21,866 nt of DNA from an uncultured Muribaculaceae bacterium. Lineage in GTDB: Bacteria > Bacteroidota > Bacteroidia > Bacteroidales > Muribaculaceae. A model generated the notes under the pieces. That model made no database searches and was not told where the DNA came from. It saw nothing but the letters and a program-made list of their open reading frames with translations. Location: the NCBI GenBank assembly GCA_910578035.1, contig CAJTOB010000051.1, positions 1-21,866 on the forward strand, given 5' to 3'. This document shows, piece by piece, positions 1 to 8,285 of the stretch. A program made the translations under genes and the position numbers. Each line of letters opens with the position of its first letter. The first letter of the stretch is position 1.

Positions 1-19
1 TCCATCTCGTACTTTTCGG

Positions 20-55
20 CCTGTGCTTTCACATATGTTATTAAACAACCTCTTA
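20..55 (-). repeat. Dispersed repeat, copy 1 (core AGAGGTTGTTTAAT on the minus strand)
   Basis: Positions 27-55 are the exact reverse complement of 21812-21840 (29 of 29 bases). The match extends outward to position 20 with a single mismatch at position 26. The core AGAGGTTGTTTAAT also occurs at the end of recQ. The copy ends 8 bp before the permease start codon. Read on the minus strand it runs into an open frame leaving the window (GTG at 32-30, then K-A-Q-A-E-K-Y-E-M), so it could be the leader of a gene to the left; that part is speculative. Function is unknown. Confidence 0.8.
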
Positions 56-63
56 AAACTCTT

Positions 64-1452
64 ATGCTAACAACAGGAAAACTTGGATTCTGGGGCCTTA
101 CAGCACTCGTCTTCGGGCTTATGGTCGGAGTGGGAATCTACAATCTGCCACAGAATATGGCTGCTGCCGCCTCGCCTGTATCAGTATTCCTTGCATGGAT
201 AATCACGGCCGCCGGCATACTGCCGCTGGTTCTGGCCTTCAAATGGCTCAGCGACAAATACCCGCAATATAATGCCGGAATATACCAGTATGCACAGGCC
301 GGATTTGGAAATTATGTCGGATTCAACATCGCATGGGGCTACTGGCTATGCACTGCTTTCTCAAATGTAGCCTACGGAGTGATGCTCAACGATTCATTCG
401 GCGCATTTTTCCCCGCCCTGCTCAATCATGGGTGGGAAACAGTTGTCTTTGGCTCTGTTCTGATATGGCTGATGTACTTTATTGTTGCCCGAGGCATAAA
501 AACAGCGAAGATTATCAACACGCTTCTCGCTGTAGTAAAAGTGGTTATGCTCATATTCATAATCATTGCCTTTATCCTCTTGTTCAACATCGACACCTTC
601 TGCTCCGACCTCTCTGCCGCCTCCGGGCTATCATCACCGACAGGCGAACAGATAAAATCGACTATGATGGTTACATTGTTCTGTTTCTTTGGCGTAGAAG
701 GAGCTGTAATGATGTCGGCAAGAGCTAAAAAGGCTTCAGATGTAGGGAAGGCCGGCATTGCCGGATTTGGTATCTCTCTGGTCCTTTACATGGCCGTTTC
801 ACTGTTGTGCTATGGACTGCTCAGCCAGGCCGCTCTTTCTCAACTGCCCGACCCCTCGATAGCATATATCCTAAAAGAGACCTGCGGCGCATGGGCTTAC
901 TGGTTTGTAATAGGCGCGGTTATAGTCTCCCTTATAGGCGGCTGGGTGGCATGGACACTCGTAGTAGCTCAGGTGCCCTATGAAGCGGCTTTGGTCGGAA
1001 TCCTGCCTCCGTCATTCAAAAAGACCAACGACAAAGGCATGCCGACATTCGGCCTCGTCGCATCGAGCATTGTCATGGAATTATTCCTCCTATTGGTAGT
1101 AATGGCCGACGATGTGTACCTTGCAGCCCTCCACATCACCGGCCTCATGATAATTCCATGCTATCTTTTCACGGGTCTCTTTTTGCTCAAGAAAGCCGAC
1201 AATCTGCGGATTAAGACAATTGCAGCCATAACCACTGCCTTTTGCCTGTGGATGGCTTATGCAGGCGGCCTGTTGGGCATGTTCATGACCTCGGTGTTCT
1301 ATCTTACCGGCATCGGATTCTACATAAAAGCCCGCAAAAGTATAGCCGAACCGTCGCAGCCCCTCTTTACCAAAAAAGAAAAATGGCTACTGTATGCATT
1401 GATTCTTGCCTCAGCTGTCACTTTGGTCTTGCTGTACCGTCAATTTGCGTAG
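64..1452 (+). CDS. APC-superfamily amino-acid permease, ArcD-like (basic amino acid/antiporter type)
   Basis: This 462-residue integral membrane protein is hydrophobic throughout, with about 12 probable transmembrane segments. Its N-terminus (residues 7-32) has the helix-1 pattern of APC transporters, G-L-T-A-L-V then G-V-G-I-Y-N-L-P-Q-N-M. The G-x-G-I-[FY] part is the unwound substrate-binding stretch, and the -LPQNMA- ending is typical of arginine/ornithine antiporters (ArcD group). The family exchanges or imports amino acids across the cytoplasmic membrane. The substrate cannot be read from sequence, and no arginine deiminase genes are nearby to support arginine/ornithine exchange. The ATG at 64 begins directly at the helix-1 lead-in, so it is a good start. 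The gene stands alone and is convergent with the potassium channel gene. A copy of the dispersed repeat lies immediately upstream. No clear TAnnTTTG box is visible in the 63 bases available. Confidence 0.85.
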   Translation: MLTTGKLGFWGLTALVFGLMVGVGIYNLPQNMAAAASPVSVFLAWIITAAGILPLVLAFKWLSDKYPQYNAGIYQYAQAGFGNYVGFNIAWGYWLCTAFSNVAYGVMLNDSFGAFFPALLNHGWETVVFGSVLIWLMYFIVARGIKTAKIINTLLAVVKVVMLIFIIIAFILLFNIDTFCSDLSAASGLSSPTGEQIKSTMMVTLFCFFGVEGAVMMSARAKKASDVGKAGIAGFGISLVLYMAVSLLCYGLLSQAALSQLPDPSIAYILKETCGAWAYWFVIGAVIVSLIGGWVAWTLVVAQVPYEAALVGILPPSFKKTNDKGMPTFGLVASSIVMELFLLLVVMADDVYLAALHITGLMIIPCYLFTGLFLLKKADNLRIKTIAAITTAFCLWMAYAGGLLGMFMTSVFYLTGIGFYIKARKSIAEPSQPLFTKKEKWLLYALILASAVTLVLLYRQFA

Positions 1453-1529
1453 CAGTTCCCAATCAGAGGGTATTTTAACTGATATCCGAATCCAGGCATA
1501 TAGCAACCGCTATGATATTCTTGTCATTT

Positions 1530-2279
1530 TCAAATGACGGTCTCCTTGTTTTTGCGGTATTCTCTGAGCTCTTCGAGGTAACTTGCTGTAATAACGCCTG
1601 ATGGGAGTGCAATGATTGCAACTCCAAAAAGAGAGGACAGCATTGACACCACGCGGCCGATATCTGTTACTGGGCACAGGTCTCCATATCCTACCGTAGT
1701 AAGAGTCACAGTCGCCCAATAGAGGGCGTCGAAAAATGAATGAAATGTCTCAGCACCTGTCACGGGATTGATATGAGGCTCTGCATTAAACATTACAAGC
1801 GCAGTTATAAATATATAGAAGAGAGCCAACATAAGAACAGAAAGCAAAACCTGGCGCTCTTTCTGAAGCACTTTCAGAAACATCATGATTTTATCTGAGT
1901 ATCTGAACACTTTAAGCAGCCGGACAATCTTCAGCAATCGTGTAAGCCTCAATAGTTTGAACGACGGACTGACAAGATTCAATCCCGGCAAAATCGAGAG
2001 CAAATCAATTATTGCCATTGGAGTAAATGGATATATGATATACGACAGCCAACCTCTGTTCAGTTGCAGTTCAGACGTAGTCCAGCGCAGTATATAATCT
2101 ATAATAAAAGCAATAACTGTTACTATCTCAATCGGTTTGAATATAGGATAATCCTCTATGAACATCAAAGGAACTATACTTGCTATAATAATAACGAGCA
2201 TATACCAGTCATAGATGCGACTCGCCCACATACCCTTCCTGTCGCGGTTAATCAGATTGTATATTTTCTCTTGCAGCAT
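1530..2279 (-). CDS. Six-TM voltage-gated-type potassium channel
   Basis: This 249-residue protein has the architecture of a bacterial Kv channel (KvAP group). Segments S1-S3 lie at about residues 25-100. The S4 voltage sensor at about 108-127 has basic residues at every third position (R111, R114, K117, R120, K123, R126). A pore loop carries the canonical filter T-T-V-G-Y-G-D (194-200), followed by S6. It should conduct K+ across the cytoplasmic membrane and be voltage-sensitive, by family. The open frame extends nine codons further to a TTG at 2306, but the ATG at 2279 is preferred because the promoter box overlaps the longer start. It lies 42 bp downstream of the PAP2 gene on the same strand and may be partly co-transcribed with it. 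Its 3' end faces the permease. Confidence 0.9.
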   Translation of the reverse strand: MLQEKIYNLINRDRKGMWASRIYDWYMLVIIIASIVPLMFIEDYPIFKPIEIVTVIAFIIDYILRWTTSELQLNRGWLSYIIYPFTPMAIIDLLSILPGLNLVSPSFKLLRLTRLLKIVRLLKVFRYSDKIMMFLKVLQKERQVLLSVLMLALFYIFITALVMFNAEPHINPVTGAETFHSFFDALYWATVTLTTVGYGDLCPVTDIGRVVSMLSSLFGVAIIALPSGVITASYLEELREYRKNKETVI

Positions 2280-2303
2280 GATAATGAATCGATTTTTAAA
2301 TGG

Positions 2304-2311
2304 CAAATTTA
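2304..2311 (-). promoter_or_regulatory. Bacteroidetes -7 promoter box for the potassium channel gene
   Basis: On the minus strand the sequence is TAAATTTG, matching TAnnTTTG. A partial -33 element (GTTG at 2336-2333) lies 21 bp upstream. The box ends 24 bp before the preferred ATG and overlaps the alternative TTG start, which argues against that start. The call rests on pattern only. Confidence 0.5.
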
Positions 2312-2321
2312 GTGAAAACAG

Positions 2322-3266
2322 TTAGAAAAGAGCAACCGAGCTCAGGCCGACCGTAAATGCCGACACATTTTCCGGCTGGCTCATAAACCGATAGCCCACA
2401 CTGCCTCTCACGGCAAATCGATTGGTCAGGCGCCAACTAAGGGCAAGATCACAGTCCGCCTCAGCTGCAAAGCCCGAACCGCAGTATCCTGCGGTCCTCT
2501 GCAGTCGGCAGACGCCCAGCTGCACCGACGGCTCAAAAGCCAGACAGTCGGCCGGCAACACATAATGGCACATCGTTCCGGCTGTGATTGCATAGACATT
2601 GAATGGTTCGGCCATAGCACCGTCTGGTTTCACCGGCGCCGACGATGTGCGAAGCGACATCACAGCGCCCCAATGCTCTGCAAGCGGCAGCTGTCCGCGA
2701 AAAACAATGCCGAAGCCGGTGCGCACCTCTTCGCCAAGAGTGTACACAGCTTCGCTTGTCGCGGCAAAGGCCGGTCTGAAATCGTAGTGACACGACTCCA
2801 CACGGCTATGCCTCCGAAAAATACGGCCGGTAAGCCAATAGCATATCTCTGTCGAGACTATGCCCACAGCCGCACCCCACACAACATCAGAACCATAATG
2901 ACGCCGCGACCTTATGCGCTGCAGCCCGACAGCCGACGCAAGTGTCTGGGAGCCCACACTCCACCACGGAGAACGGTGATATAATTCTCGCGATATGACC
3001 GAAGAGGCGGCGAAAGCCCATGAAGCATGACGCGACGGAAAGGAATTATTGCCGCTTCTGTCGGGGCGCATTTCATGGACCGTACCCTTTAGCAACTCCG
3101 TAACAAGCGCATTGACAGCCATCGACGAACCGGCCGATACAACAATATCGGCTACACCTCTATCTCTTTGAAACACACTGTCGGCATCGGTCGCATACGC
3201 CACGGAAGGCGCCTGCACAAGAAGTGCCGCCAATATATATCCTGCAAAATTTTTAATCTCCTTCAT
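2322..3266 (-). CDS. PAP2-family phosphatase fused to a C-terminal outer-membrane-barrel-like domain
   Basis: This 314-residue protein begins with a signal peptide (about 1-26, ending A-Y-A). Residues 40-150 carry the three PAP2 signatures: K60-x6-R67-P68; P77-S-R-H80; and an R-x-R-S-R-R-H123-Y-G-S-D127 segment. The conserved His80, His123 and Asp127 are all present. The family removes phosphate from lipid phosphates such as undecaprenyl diphosphate, phosphatidate or lipid A. Residues from about 160 to 314 lack long hydrophobic helices. They instead show alternating amphipathic stretches and end in a phenylalanine (V-A-L-F), as outer-membrane barrels do. I infer a periplasmic/outer-membrane enzyme, possibly acting on lipid A or surface lipids. 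The exact substrate is unknown. The ATG at 3266 starts the signal peptide directly. Confidence 0.82.
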   Translation of the reverse strand: MKEIKNFAGYILAALLVQAPSVAYATDADSVFQRDRGVADIVVSAGSSMAVNALVTELLKGTVHEMRPDRSGNNSFPSRHASWAFAASSVISRELYHRSPWWSVGSQTLASAVGLQRIRSRRHYGSDVVWGAAVGIVSTEICYWLTGRIFRRHSRVESCHYDFRPAFAATSEAVYTLGEEVRTGFGIVFRGQLPLAEHWGAVMSLRTSSAPVKPDGAMAEPFNVYAITAGTMCHYVLPADCLAFEPSVQLGVCRLQRTAGYCGSGFAAEADCDLALSWRLTNRFAVRGSVGYRFMSQPENVSAFTVGLSSVALF

Positions 3267-3270
3267 GCGG

Positions 3271-3278
3271 CAAAGTTA
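3271..3278 (-). promoter_or_regulatory. -7 promoter box for the PAP2 gene, implying an almost leaderless mRNA
   Basis: The minus strand reads TAACTTTG, a perfect TAnnTTTG match, and only four bases (CCGC) separate it from the PAP2 ATG. No convincing TTTG is found about 20 bp further upstream. If the box is used, the transcript would begin at or within a few bases of the start codon. Confidence 0.55.
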
Positions 3279-3331
3279 ATGCATTAAGAGAATGTTAAAA
3301 AGTCGAATAACGTTTTTTGACATTCCGGCAA

Positions 3332-3363
3332 ATTGGAAGTATGGCATTTTTTTCGTAATTTTG
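3332..3363 (+). promoter_or_regulatory. Promoter of the recJ-recQ operon
   Basis: A TAATTTTG box lies at 3356-3363, with ATTG at 3332-3335 exactly 20 bp upstream. This matches the Bacteroidetes arrangement of a -33 TTG/TTTG element and a -7 TAnnTTTG element. The recJ ATG follows 19 bp after the box. It is divergent from the PAP2 promoter about 80 bp away. Confidence 0.65.
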
Positions 3364-3382
3364 CGCAAAACATGCGCATATT

Positions 3383-5113
3383 ATGACACGCAAATGGAAC
3401 TATCCCACGATGTCGTCTGAAGAACAGCGACTCGGCGCCGAACTTGCACGGCGCTTTGCCAATTGTGCGCCTATCGCCGACCTTCTGGTGCAACGTGGCA
3501 TTACGACCATCGCTGCCGCCGAACAGTTCTTCCACCCCTCGCTTCGCGACCTTCACGACCCCTTCCTGATGCAGGATATGGACAAAGCCGTGGAACGCCT
3601 CAACCGCGCGATGGGTTCCAAAGAAAAAATAATGGTCTATGGCGACTACGACGTCGACGGCACAACAGCCGTCGCTCTTGTCTACCGCTATCTCCAGAAT
3701 TTCTACTCCGAGCTCGACTATTATATCCCGACGCGCTACGACGAAGGATACGGCATATCACGCAAAAGCATTGACTATGTAGCCGAACAGGGCGTGACGC
3801 TCGTCATAATACTCGACTGCGGCATCAAGGCCATCGACGAAATCAAATATGCTGCCGAACGTGGCATCGACTTCATCATCTGCGACCACCATGTGCCCGA
3901 CGACGAATTGCCGCCTGCAGTGGCAATTCTCAACCCCAAGCTCGAAAGTTCAACCTACCCCTGCCCTCATCTGTCGGGCTGCGGCGTGGGCTATAAATTC
4001 ATGCAGGCATTCTCGATAAGCAACGGCATACCTACAGCCGAGCTCGAAAGCATGCTCGACCTCGTGGCCGTGAGCATTGCCGCCGACATCGTGCCGATGA
4101 TAGACGAGAACCGCACCATGGCATACATGGGTCTGAAACGTCTGAACACCAACCCCAACCTCGGCCTGCGCGCCATTATCCGCACATGCGGCCTTGGCGG
4201 CAAGGAAATAAGCATAAGCGATGTGGTGTTCAAAATAGGCCCGCGCATAAACGCCTCGGGGCGCATGCAGAGCGGCAGCGAGGCCGTCGAACTGCTCGTT
4301 GCCCGCGACACAAAGGAGGCCGCCCGCAAAAGCCTCGAGATAGACCAGTACAACAAAGACCGCAAGGAGCTCGACAAACGCATCACCGAAGAAGCCAATA
4401 CTATTCTCGATTCCCGCGGAGAGACACACTCGCCAAAAAAATCCATTGTAATATACAACAAAGACTGGCACAAGGGTATCATAGGCATCGTCGCATCACG
4501 ACTGACCGAGCTCTACTATAAGCCTTCGGTCGTGCTCACTTTCTCTAACGGGCTTGCAACTGGCTCGTCGCGCTCGGTGCAGGGCTTCGACATATACAAG
4601 GCCGTAGAATCCACCCGCGACCTCCTCGAAAACTTCGGAGGCCACGCCTATGCTGTCGGCCTGTCTATGAAAGAGGAAAACATACCCGAATTTACCCGAC
4701 GCTTCGAGGAATACGTGGCCGCAAACATACTGCCTGAGCAGCTGATGCCACAGATAGACATCGACGCATTCCTCACATTCTCTGACATAACGCCCGAACT
4801 CGTCTCTACACTCCGGCTATTCAACCCCTACGGCCCCGGCAACCGCAAGCCCACATTCTGCACCCGCCGTGTCAAAGACTTCGGCACCAGCAAACTTGTC
4901 GGACGCAACCTCGAGCACATAAAGCTCGAACTTGTCGACGACACATCGGGGCGTGTCGTAAACGGCATAGCTTTCAATATGGCTTCATACTTCGACCATA
5001 TCCACTCAGGCAAGCCGTTTAACATCTGCTATACAATTGAGGAGAACCAGCACCAGAACGCCACTTCCGGCGTCCAGTTGCTTGTAAAACAAATACGCGC
5101 CGACCTCGAATAG
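3383..5113 (+). CDS. recJ: Single-stranded-DNA-specific exonuclease RecJ
   Basis: This 576-residue cytoplasmic protein has the DHH phosphoesterase motifs in order: Y-G-D-Y-D-V-D-G (86-93), D-C-G (145-147), C-D-H-H (167-170) and H-L-S-G-C-G-V (196-202). A DHHA1 domain with a G-G-H-A motif lies near residue 415, and a C-terminal OB-like domain follows. The family degrades single-stranded DNA 5' to 3' with Mn2+/Mg2+ in RecF-pathway recombination and repair. Length fits the family. The ATG at 3383 follows the promoter. It ends 6 bp before recQ, so helicase and nuclease, which act together at gaps and stalled forks, are very likely co-expressed. Confidence 0.96.
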   Translation: MTRKWNYPTMSSEEQRLGAELARRFANCAPIADLLVQRGITTIAAAEQFFHPSLRDLHDPFLMQDMDKAVERLNRAMGSKEKIMVYGDYDVDGTTAVALVYRYLQNFYSELDYYIPTRYDEGYGISRKSIDYVAEQGVTLVIILDCGIKAIDEIKYAAERGIDFIICDHHVPDDELPPAVAILNPKLESSTYPCPHLSGCGVGYKFMQAFSISNGIPTAELESMLDLVAVSIAADIVPMIDENRTMAYMGLKRLNTNPNLGLRAIIRTCGLGGKEISISDVVFKIGPRINASGRMQSGSEAVELLVARDTKEAARKSLEIDQYNKDRKELDKRITEEANTILDSRGETHSPKKSIVIYNKDWHKGIIGIVASRLTELYYKPSVVLTFSNGLATGSSRSVQGFDIYKAVESTRDLLENFGGHAYAVGLSMKEENIPEFTRRFEEYVAANILPEQLMPQIDIDAFLTFSDITPELVSTLRLFNPYGPGNRKPTFCTRRVKDFGTSKLVGRNLEHIKLELVDDTSGRVVNGIAFNMASYFDHIHSGKPFNICYTIEENQHQNATSGVQLLVKQIRADLE

Positions 5114-5119
5114 GCCATC

Positions 5120-7123
5120 ATGGAACCTTACGGCTATTACGATTTTTCCGACGAAGACTACTTCGACGAAGCCCTTGCCGCCTTTGAGCCCGACGACGGC
5201 TATGGCGAGCCGGACCTTCACGACATTCTGCGCCGCTACTGGGGCTATGATGATTTCCGCCCACTCCAGCTCGAAATATCGCAGAGTGTGCTCGACGGCA
5301 AAGACACAATAGGCCTGCTGCCGACCGGCGGCGGCAAATCGCTCACATTCCAGGTGCCGGCCATGGCGCTCGACGGCCTTACCGTGGTCGTATCGCCTCT
5401 GATTTCTCTGATGAAAGACCAGGTCGACAATCTGCGCAAACGCCGCATACCGGCCGCATATCTCGGCGCAGGAATGTCGCGCTCCGAAGCAGACTACACC
5501 TACGAACGCCTGCGTCAGGGAAAACTCAAACTGCTCTACCTCGCTCCCGAGCGCCTTGCGCGCGAAAGTTTCGTATCGCGCATGCGAGGCTGGGATGTGC
5601 GCCTGCTTGTAGTAGACGAAGCACACTGTATATCTCAGTGGGGCTATGACTTCCGTCCGTCATATCTGAATCTCAGCAATCTTCGCGAAGCATTCCCGGC
5701 CGTGCCAGTGCTCGCCCTGACAGCCTCGGCCACCCCCGATGTGGTGAAAGATATTGCCGACAAGCTCGCCATGCGCTCTCCGGCCATTTTCTCAAAGAGT
5801 TTCTCGCGCCCTAACATATCATTTATAGTGCGCATGACCGAGGAAAAAAACTCAAAACTCATCACCATACTCAACAGCACACAAGGCTCGGCCATAGTCT
5901 ACGTCCGCTCTCGCAAACGCGCCCGTGAAACTGCCGAAACACTCGCCAATGCCGGCATAAAAGCCTCTTTCTACCATGCCGGGCTTGAAATGCACGAGAA
6001 AAACGAGCGACAGGAATCCTGGCAGCGCGGCGAGACCCGCGTCATTGTCGCCACCACTGCCTTCGGCATGGGCATTGACAAGCCCGACGTCCGTCTTGTG
6101 GTGCATATCGACATACCGTCCACTCTCGAAGAATACTATCAGGAAGCCGGACGAGCCGGCCGCGACGGCGAGCACTCCATAGCCGTCATCCTCGCTTCTC
6201 CACGCGACAAAGGGCTATTTGCCAAGCGTCTGAACGAGGCATTCCCCGAACGCGAGTTCATCAACCGTGTCTACGACGAAACATGCCGCTTCCTCGACAT
6301 TACCATGGGCGAAGGCTTCGGACTGATGTTCGATTTCAACCCCGAAGTGATGTGCGAGCGCTACAAACTCCCCCTGCGACACACTATGGGGGCACTGTCA
6401 ATTCTCAGTCGCGCCGGATACTTCGAATATATCGAGGAGACCGACACCGCAAGCCGCCTTATGTTCACATGCACCCGTCATGAACTCTACGACCTCGAAA
6501 CCGACGCTCGTACCGAAGAGATATTGCAGACCATAATGCGCACATATCCCGGACTTTTCGCCGATTTCGTATTCATCGACGAAGTAAGCATAGCCCGCAA
6601 ATGCTCTGTCCGGCCCGACGACGTCTATCAGGCCCTTATACAGCTCAGACGCCGACATGTAGTCAATTTCATCCCCAAAAAGCGCACACCATATCTCTAT
6701 ATGAGTATGAACCGGCGCAAATCGAGCGAGATAACACTGCCGCGCGAGGTCTATGCCTACCGCCGCGAAGCCATGGCCCGGCGCCTCGAAGCCATGAAAG
6801 ATTTCGTTTTCGAAAGCGGTTCATGCAGGGTTGAACGCATGCTGCGCTACTTCGGAGAGACCGCCGCACAGCCATGCGGCAAATGCGACGTATGCCGTTC
6901 TTCAGCCCCTGTCGCACCTTTCGACCCTGAGGCATTCGACCGCAAACTCGACGAATTTTTCGCCATGATAGCGCCTGAAACACGGCTCGACCTACGCTCA
7001 ATAACTCCCTACTACCCTCGCCATACCGCCGAAGTAGCCGCCCGCATACGCCTTCTCGCCGCCCGAGGCCGCCTCAGAATCGAAGGCCCATACATAATTA
7101 AACAACCTCTAAATTTGGAGTAG
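5120..7123 (+). CDS. recQ: ATP-dependent DNA helicase RecQ
   Basis: This 667-residue superfamily 2 helicase unwinds DNA 3' to 5' and acts with RecJ in recombinational repair. Visible motifs are Walker A T-G-G-G-K-S (69-74), D-E-A-H (166-169) with the RecQ-specific C-I-S-Q-W-G aromatic-rich loop just after it, and motif VI Q-E-A-G-R-A-G-R-D-G (341-350). The zinc site has Cys569, Cys586, Cys589 and Cys592. About 35 acidic, tyrosine-rich residues precede the helicase domain. The protein stops about 70 residues after the zinc cluster, and I see no HRDC domain. The last codons are formed by the dispersed repeat at 7096-7110 and by the -33 region of the next promoter. It is co-directional with recJ, with a 6-bp gap. 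Confidence 0.95.
   Translation: MEPYGYYDFSDEDYFDEALAAFEPDDGYGEPDLHDILRRYWGYDDFRPLQLEISQSVLDGKDTIGLLPTGGGKSLTFQVPAMALDGLTVVVSPLISLMKDQVDNLRKRRIPAAYLGAGMSRSEADYTYERLRQGKLKLLYLAPERLARESFVSRMRGWDVRLLVVDEAHCISQWGYDFRPSYLNLSNLREAFPAVPVLALTASATPDVVKDIADKLAMRSPAIFSKSFSRPNISFIVRMTEEKNSKLITILNSTQGSAIVYVRSRKRARETAETLANAGIKASFYHAGLEMHEKNERQESWQRGETRVIVATTAFGMGIDKPDVRLVVHIDIPSTLEEYYQEAGRAGRDGEHSIAVILASPRDKGLFAKRLNEAFPEREFINRVYDETCRFLDITMGEGFGLMFDFNPEVMCERYKLPLRHTMGALSILSRAGYFEYIEETDTASRLMFTCTRHELYDLETDARTEEILQTIMRTYPGLFADFVFIDEVSIARKCSVRPDDVYQALIQLRRRHVVNFIPKKRTPYLYMSMNRRKSSEITLPREVYAYRREAMARRLEAMKDFVFESGSCRVERMLRYFGETAAQPCGKCDVCRSSAPVAPFDPEAFDRKLDEFFAMIAPETRLDLRSITPYYPRHTAEVAARIRLLAARGRLRIEGPYIIKQPLNLE
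7096..7110 (-). repeat. Dispersed repeat core, copy 2
   Basis: The minus strand carries AGAGGTTGTTTAAT, the core shared with the two copies at the window ends. Here the core lies inside the recQ reading frame and supplies its residues I-K-Q-P-L. Similarity to the longer 29-bp form fades beyond the core. Confidence 0.65.
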
Positions 7124-7145
7124 TGGTGGAAATAATGTAACTTTG
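7114..7145 (+). promoter_or_regulatory. Promoter of the Ntn-hydrolase gene
   Basis: TTTG at 7114-7117, a 20-bp spacer and TAACTTTG at 7138-7145 form a full match to the Bacteroidetes -33/-7 consensus. The -33 element lies inside the last codons of recQ. The start codon at 7167 is 21 bp after the box. Confidence 0.75.
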
Positions 7146-7166
7146 TTTCTGTACACTTGAAGTATT

Positions 7167-8255
7167 ATGAAAAACAAGATTGCAGTTCTCTTCTTCGCAG
7201 TTTTGTGCGGCGTGGCTTCGGCTATTGCATGCACCTCGCTTATTGCATCGGGCAAAGCGACCGTCTCGGGGCGTCCTATCCTGTGGAAGCACCGCGACAC
7301 TTCTGCCAAAAACAATTATCTCTACCGCGTTGAGGCCGATTCGCTTGCCGGTCGAAAATACGGCTTTGTAGGTCTCTTCAACGGCGCCGACAGCCTTATG
7401 CTCGACGAGGCCTGGATGGGTATGAACGACGCCGGCTTTGCCATAATGAACACCGTAGCCTACAATCTGCCTGAAAATTCCCCCGAATGGATTGACCGCG
7501 AAGGATATGTGATGGCTCTCGCCCTAGGAACATGCGCCAGTGTCGATGATTTCGCGGCCTTACTCGACAATCTGCCCCGACCGATGGGCGTGCGTACTGA
7601 TTTCGGAGTAATCGATGCCGCAGGCAACGGTGCCTATTTCGAAACCGACGACATGGGCTATACCCGCTTCAATCTTGCCGATGCGACCGACGGAGTGATG
7701 ATACGCACCAACTACGCCTACAGCGGCGAACCCGACAAAGGCCTCGGATATATCCGCCACGGCAACGTAGAAGCCATTCTTGCGGCCGAAATCGCTACAG
7801 GCAGCATTACACCGGCCTCGCTCACAGACGGCGTGAGCCGCTCGTTCTACAATTCGCTGATGGGCTACAACGCACTCGAGATAGGCGACTCATGGACCGT
7901 CGACCAGGATTTCGTGCCCCGCCACTCCTCTACCGCCTCCATAGCCATCGAGGGAATATTGCCTGGCGAGACTCCCGACCGGACCATGATGTGGGCCAAT
8001 GTGGCCTATCCGCCGTGCTCACATACCGTAGCTGTAACACTGACAGAAATACCGTTTGAAGTCGGACCGAACTCGGAAAAGGGCGCCTATTCTCCTGCCG
8101 GAATCGAAGCCGGCGAGCGCATGAAATCGGTGTTTCCGGTGCAGCGGGGCAACGGCCAAAAATACATCAATCTCGATGCTCTGAGGCCTATAATCGAAGC
8201 CGAATACGGCATATCGCTTGCCAACTATGCAAAAGCGAACTCCAAACGCCGATAA
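7167..8255 (+). CDS. Secreted Ntn-hydrolase, C45/acyl-transferase or linear-amide hydrolase type
   Basis: This 362-residue protein has a classic signal peptide (residues 1-21, with an A-S-A-I-A cleavage site) followed directly by Cys22. The next residues, C-T-S-L-I-A-S-G-K-A-T, then G-R-P-I-L-W-K-H-R-D-T (35-45), resemble the N-terminal nucleophile region of the choloylglycine-hydrolase/C45 acyltransferase group. In that group a cysteine must become the N-terminal residue, and a nearby Arg/Asp pair binds substrate. Here signal-peptide removal itself could expose the nucleophile. By family it hydrolyses or transfers an amide-linked acyl group in the periplasm or outside. Substrates in the group include bile salts, penicillins, acyl amino acids and beta-alanyl amines, and the sequence does not decide among them. 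It has its own promoter and appears monocistronic. A lipoprotein alternative is weak because the position -3 residue is Ala. Confidence 0.75.
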   Translation: MKNKIAVLFFAVLCGVASAIACTSLIASGKATVSGRPILWKHRDTSAKNNYLYRVEADSLAGRKYGFVGLFNGADSLMLDEAWMGMNDAGFAIMNTVAYNLPENSPEWIDREGYVMALALGTCASVDDFAALLDNLPRPMGVRTDFGVIDAAGNGAYFETDDMGYTRFNLADATDGVMIRTNYAYSGEPDKGLGYIRHGNVEAILAAEIATGSITPASLTDGVSRSFYNSLMGYNALEIGDSWTVDQDFVPRHSSTASIAIEGILPGETPDRTMMWANVAYPPCSHTVAVTLTEIPFEVGPNSEKGAYSPAGIEAGERMKSVFPVQRGNGQKYINLDALRPIIEAEYGISLANYAKANSKRR

Positions 8256-8270
8256 GTCATATTTTTTTGC

Positions 8271-8278
8271 TAAATTTG
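8271..8278 (+). promoter_or_regulatory. -7 promoter box of the dCMP deaminase operon, near-leaderless
   Basis: TAAATTTG matches TAnnTTTG and ends seven bases before the ATG at 8286, so the transcript would have almost no leader. No good -33 match is seen 19-21 bp upstream. Confidence 0.55.
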
Positions 8279-8285
8279 CCGCAAT

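Noticed and set aside
64..1452. The permease as the histidine importer for the hut operon.
   Set aside because: It is 13 kb away, separately oriented among unrelated genes, and resembles ArcD-type exchangers; nothing in the sequence ties it to histidine.
1499..1536. Short hairpins (ATAGC-AACC-GCTAT and GTCATTT-TC-AAATGAC) between the permease and the potassium channel gene.
   Set aside because: Stems are short or have a 2-nt loop and no GC-rich stem with a T-run, so not supported as a terminator.
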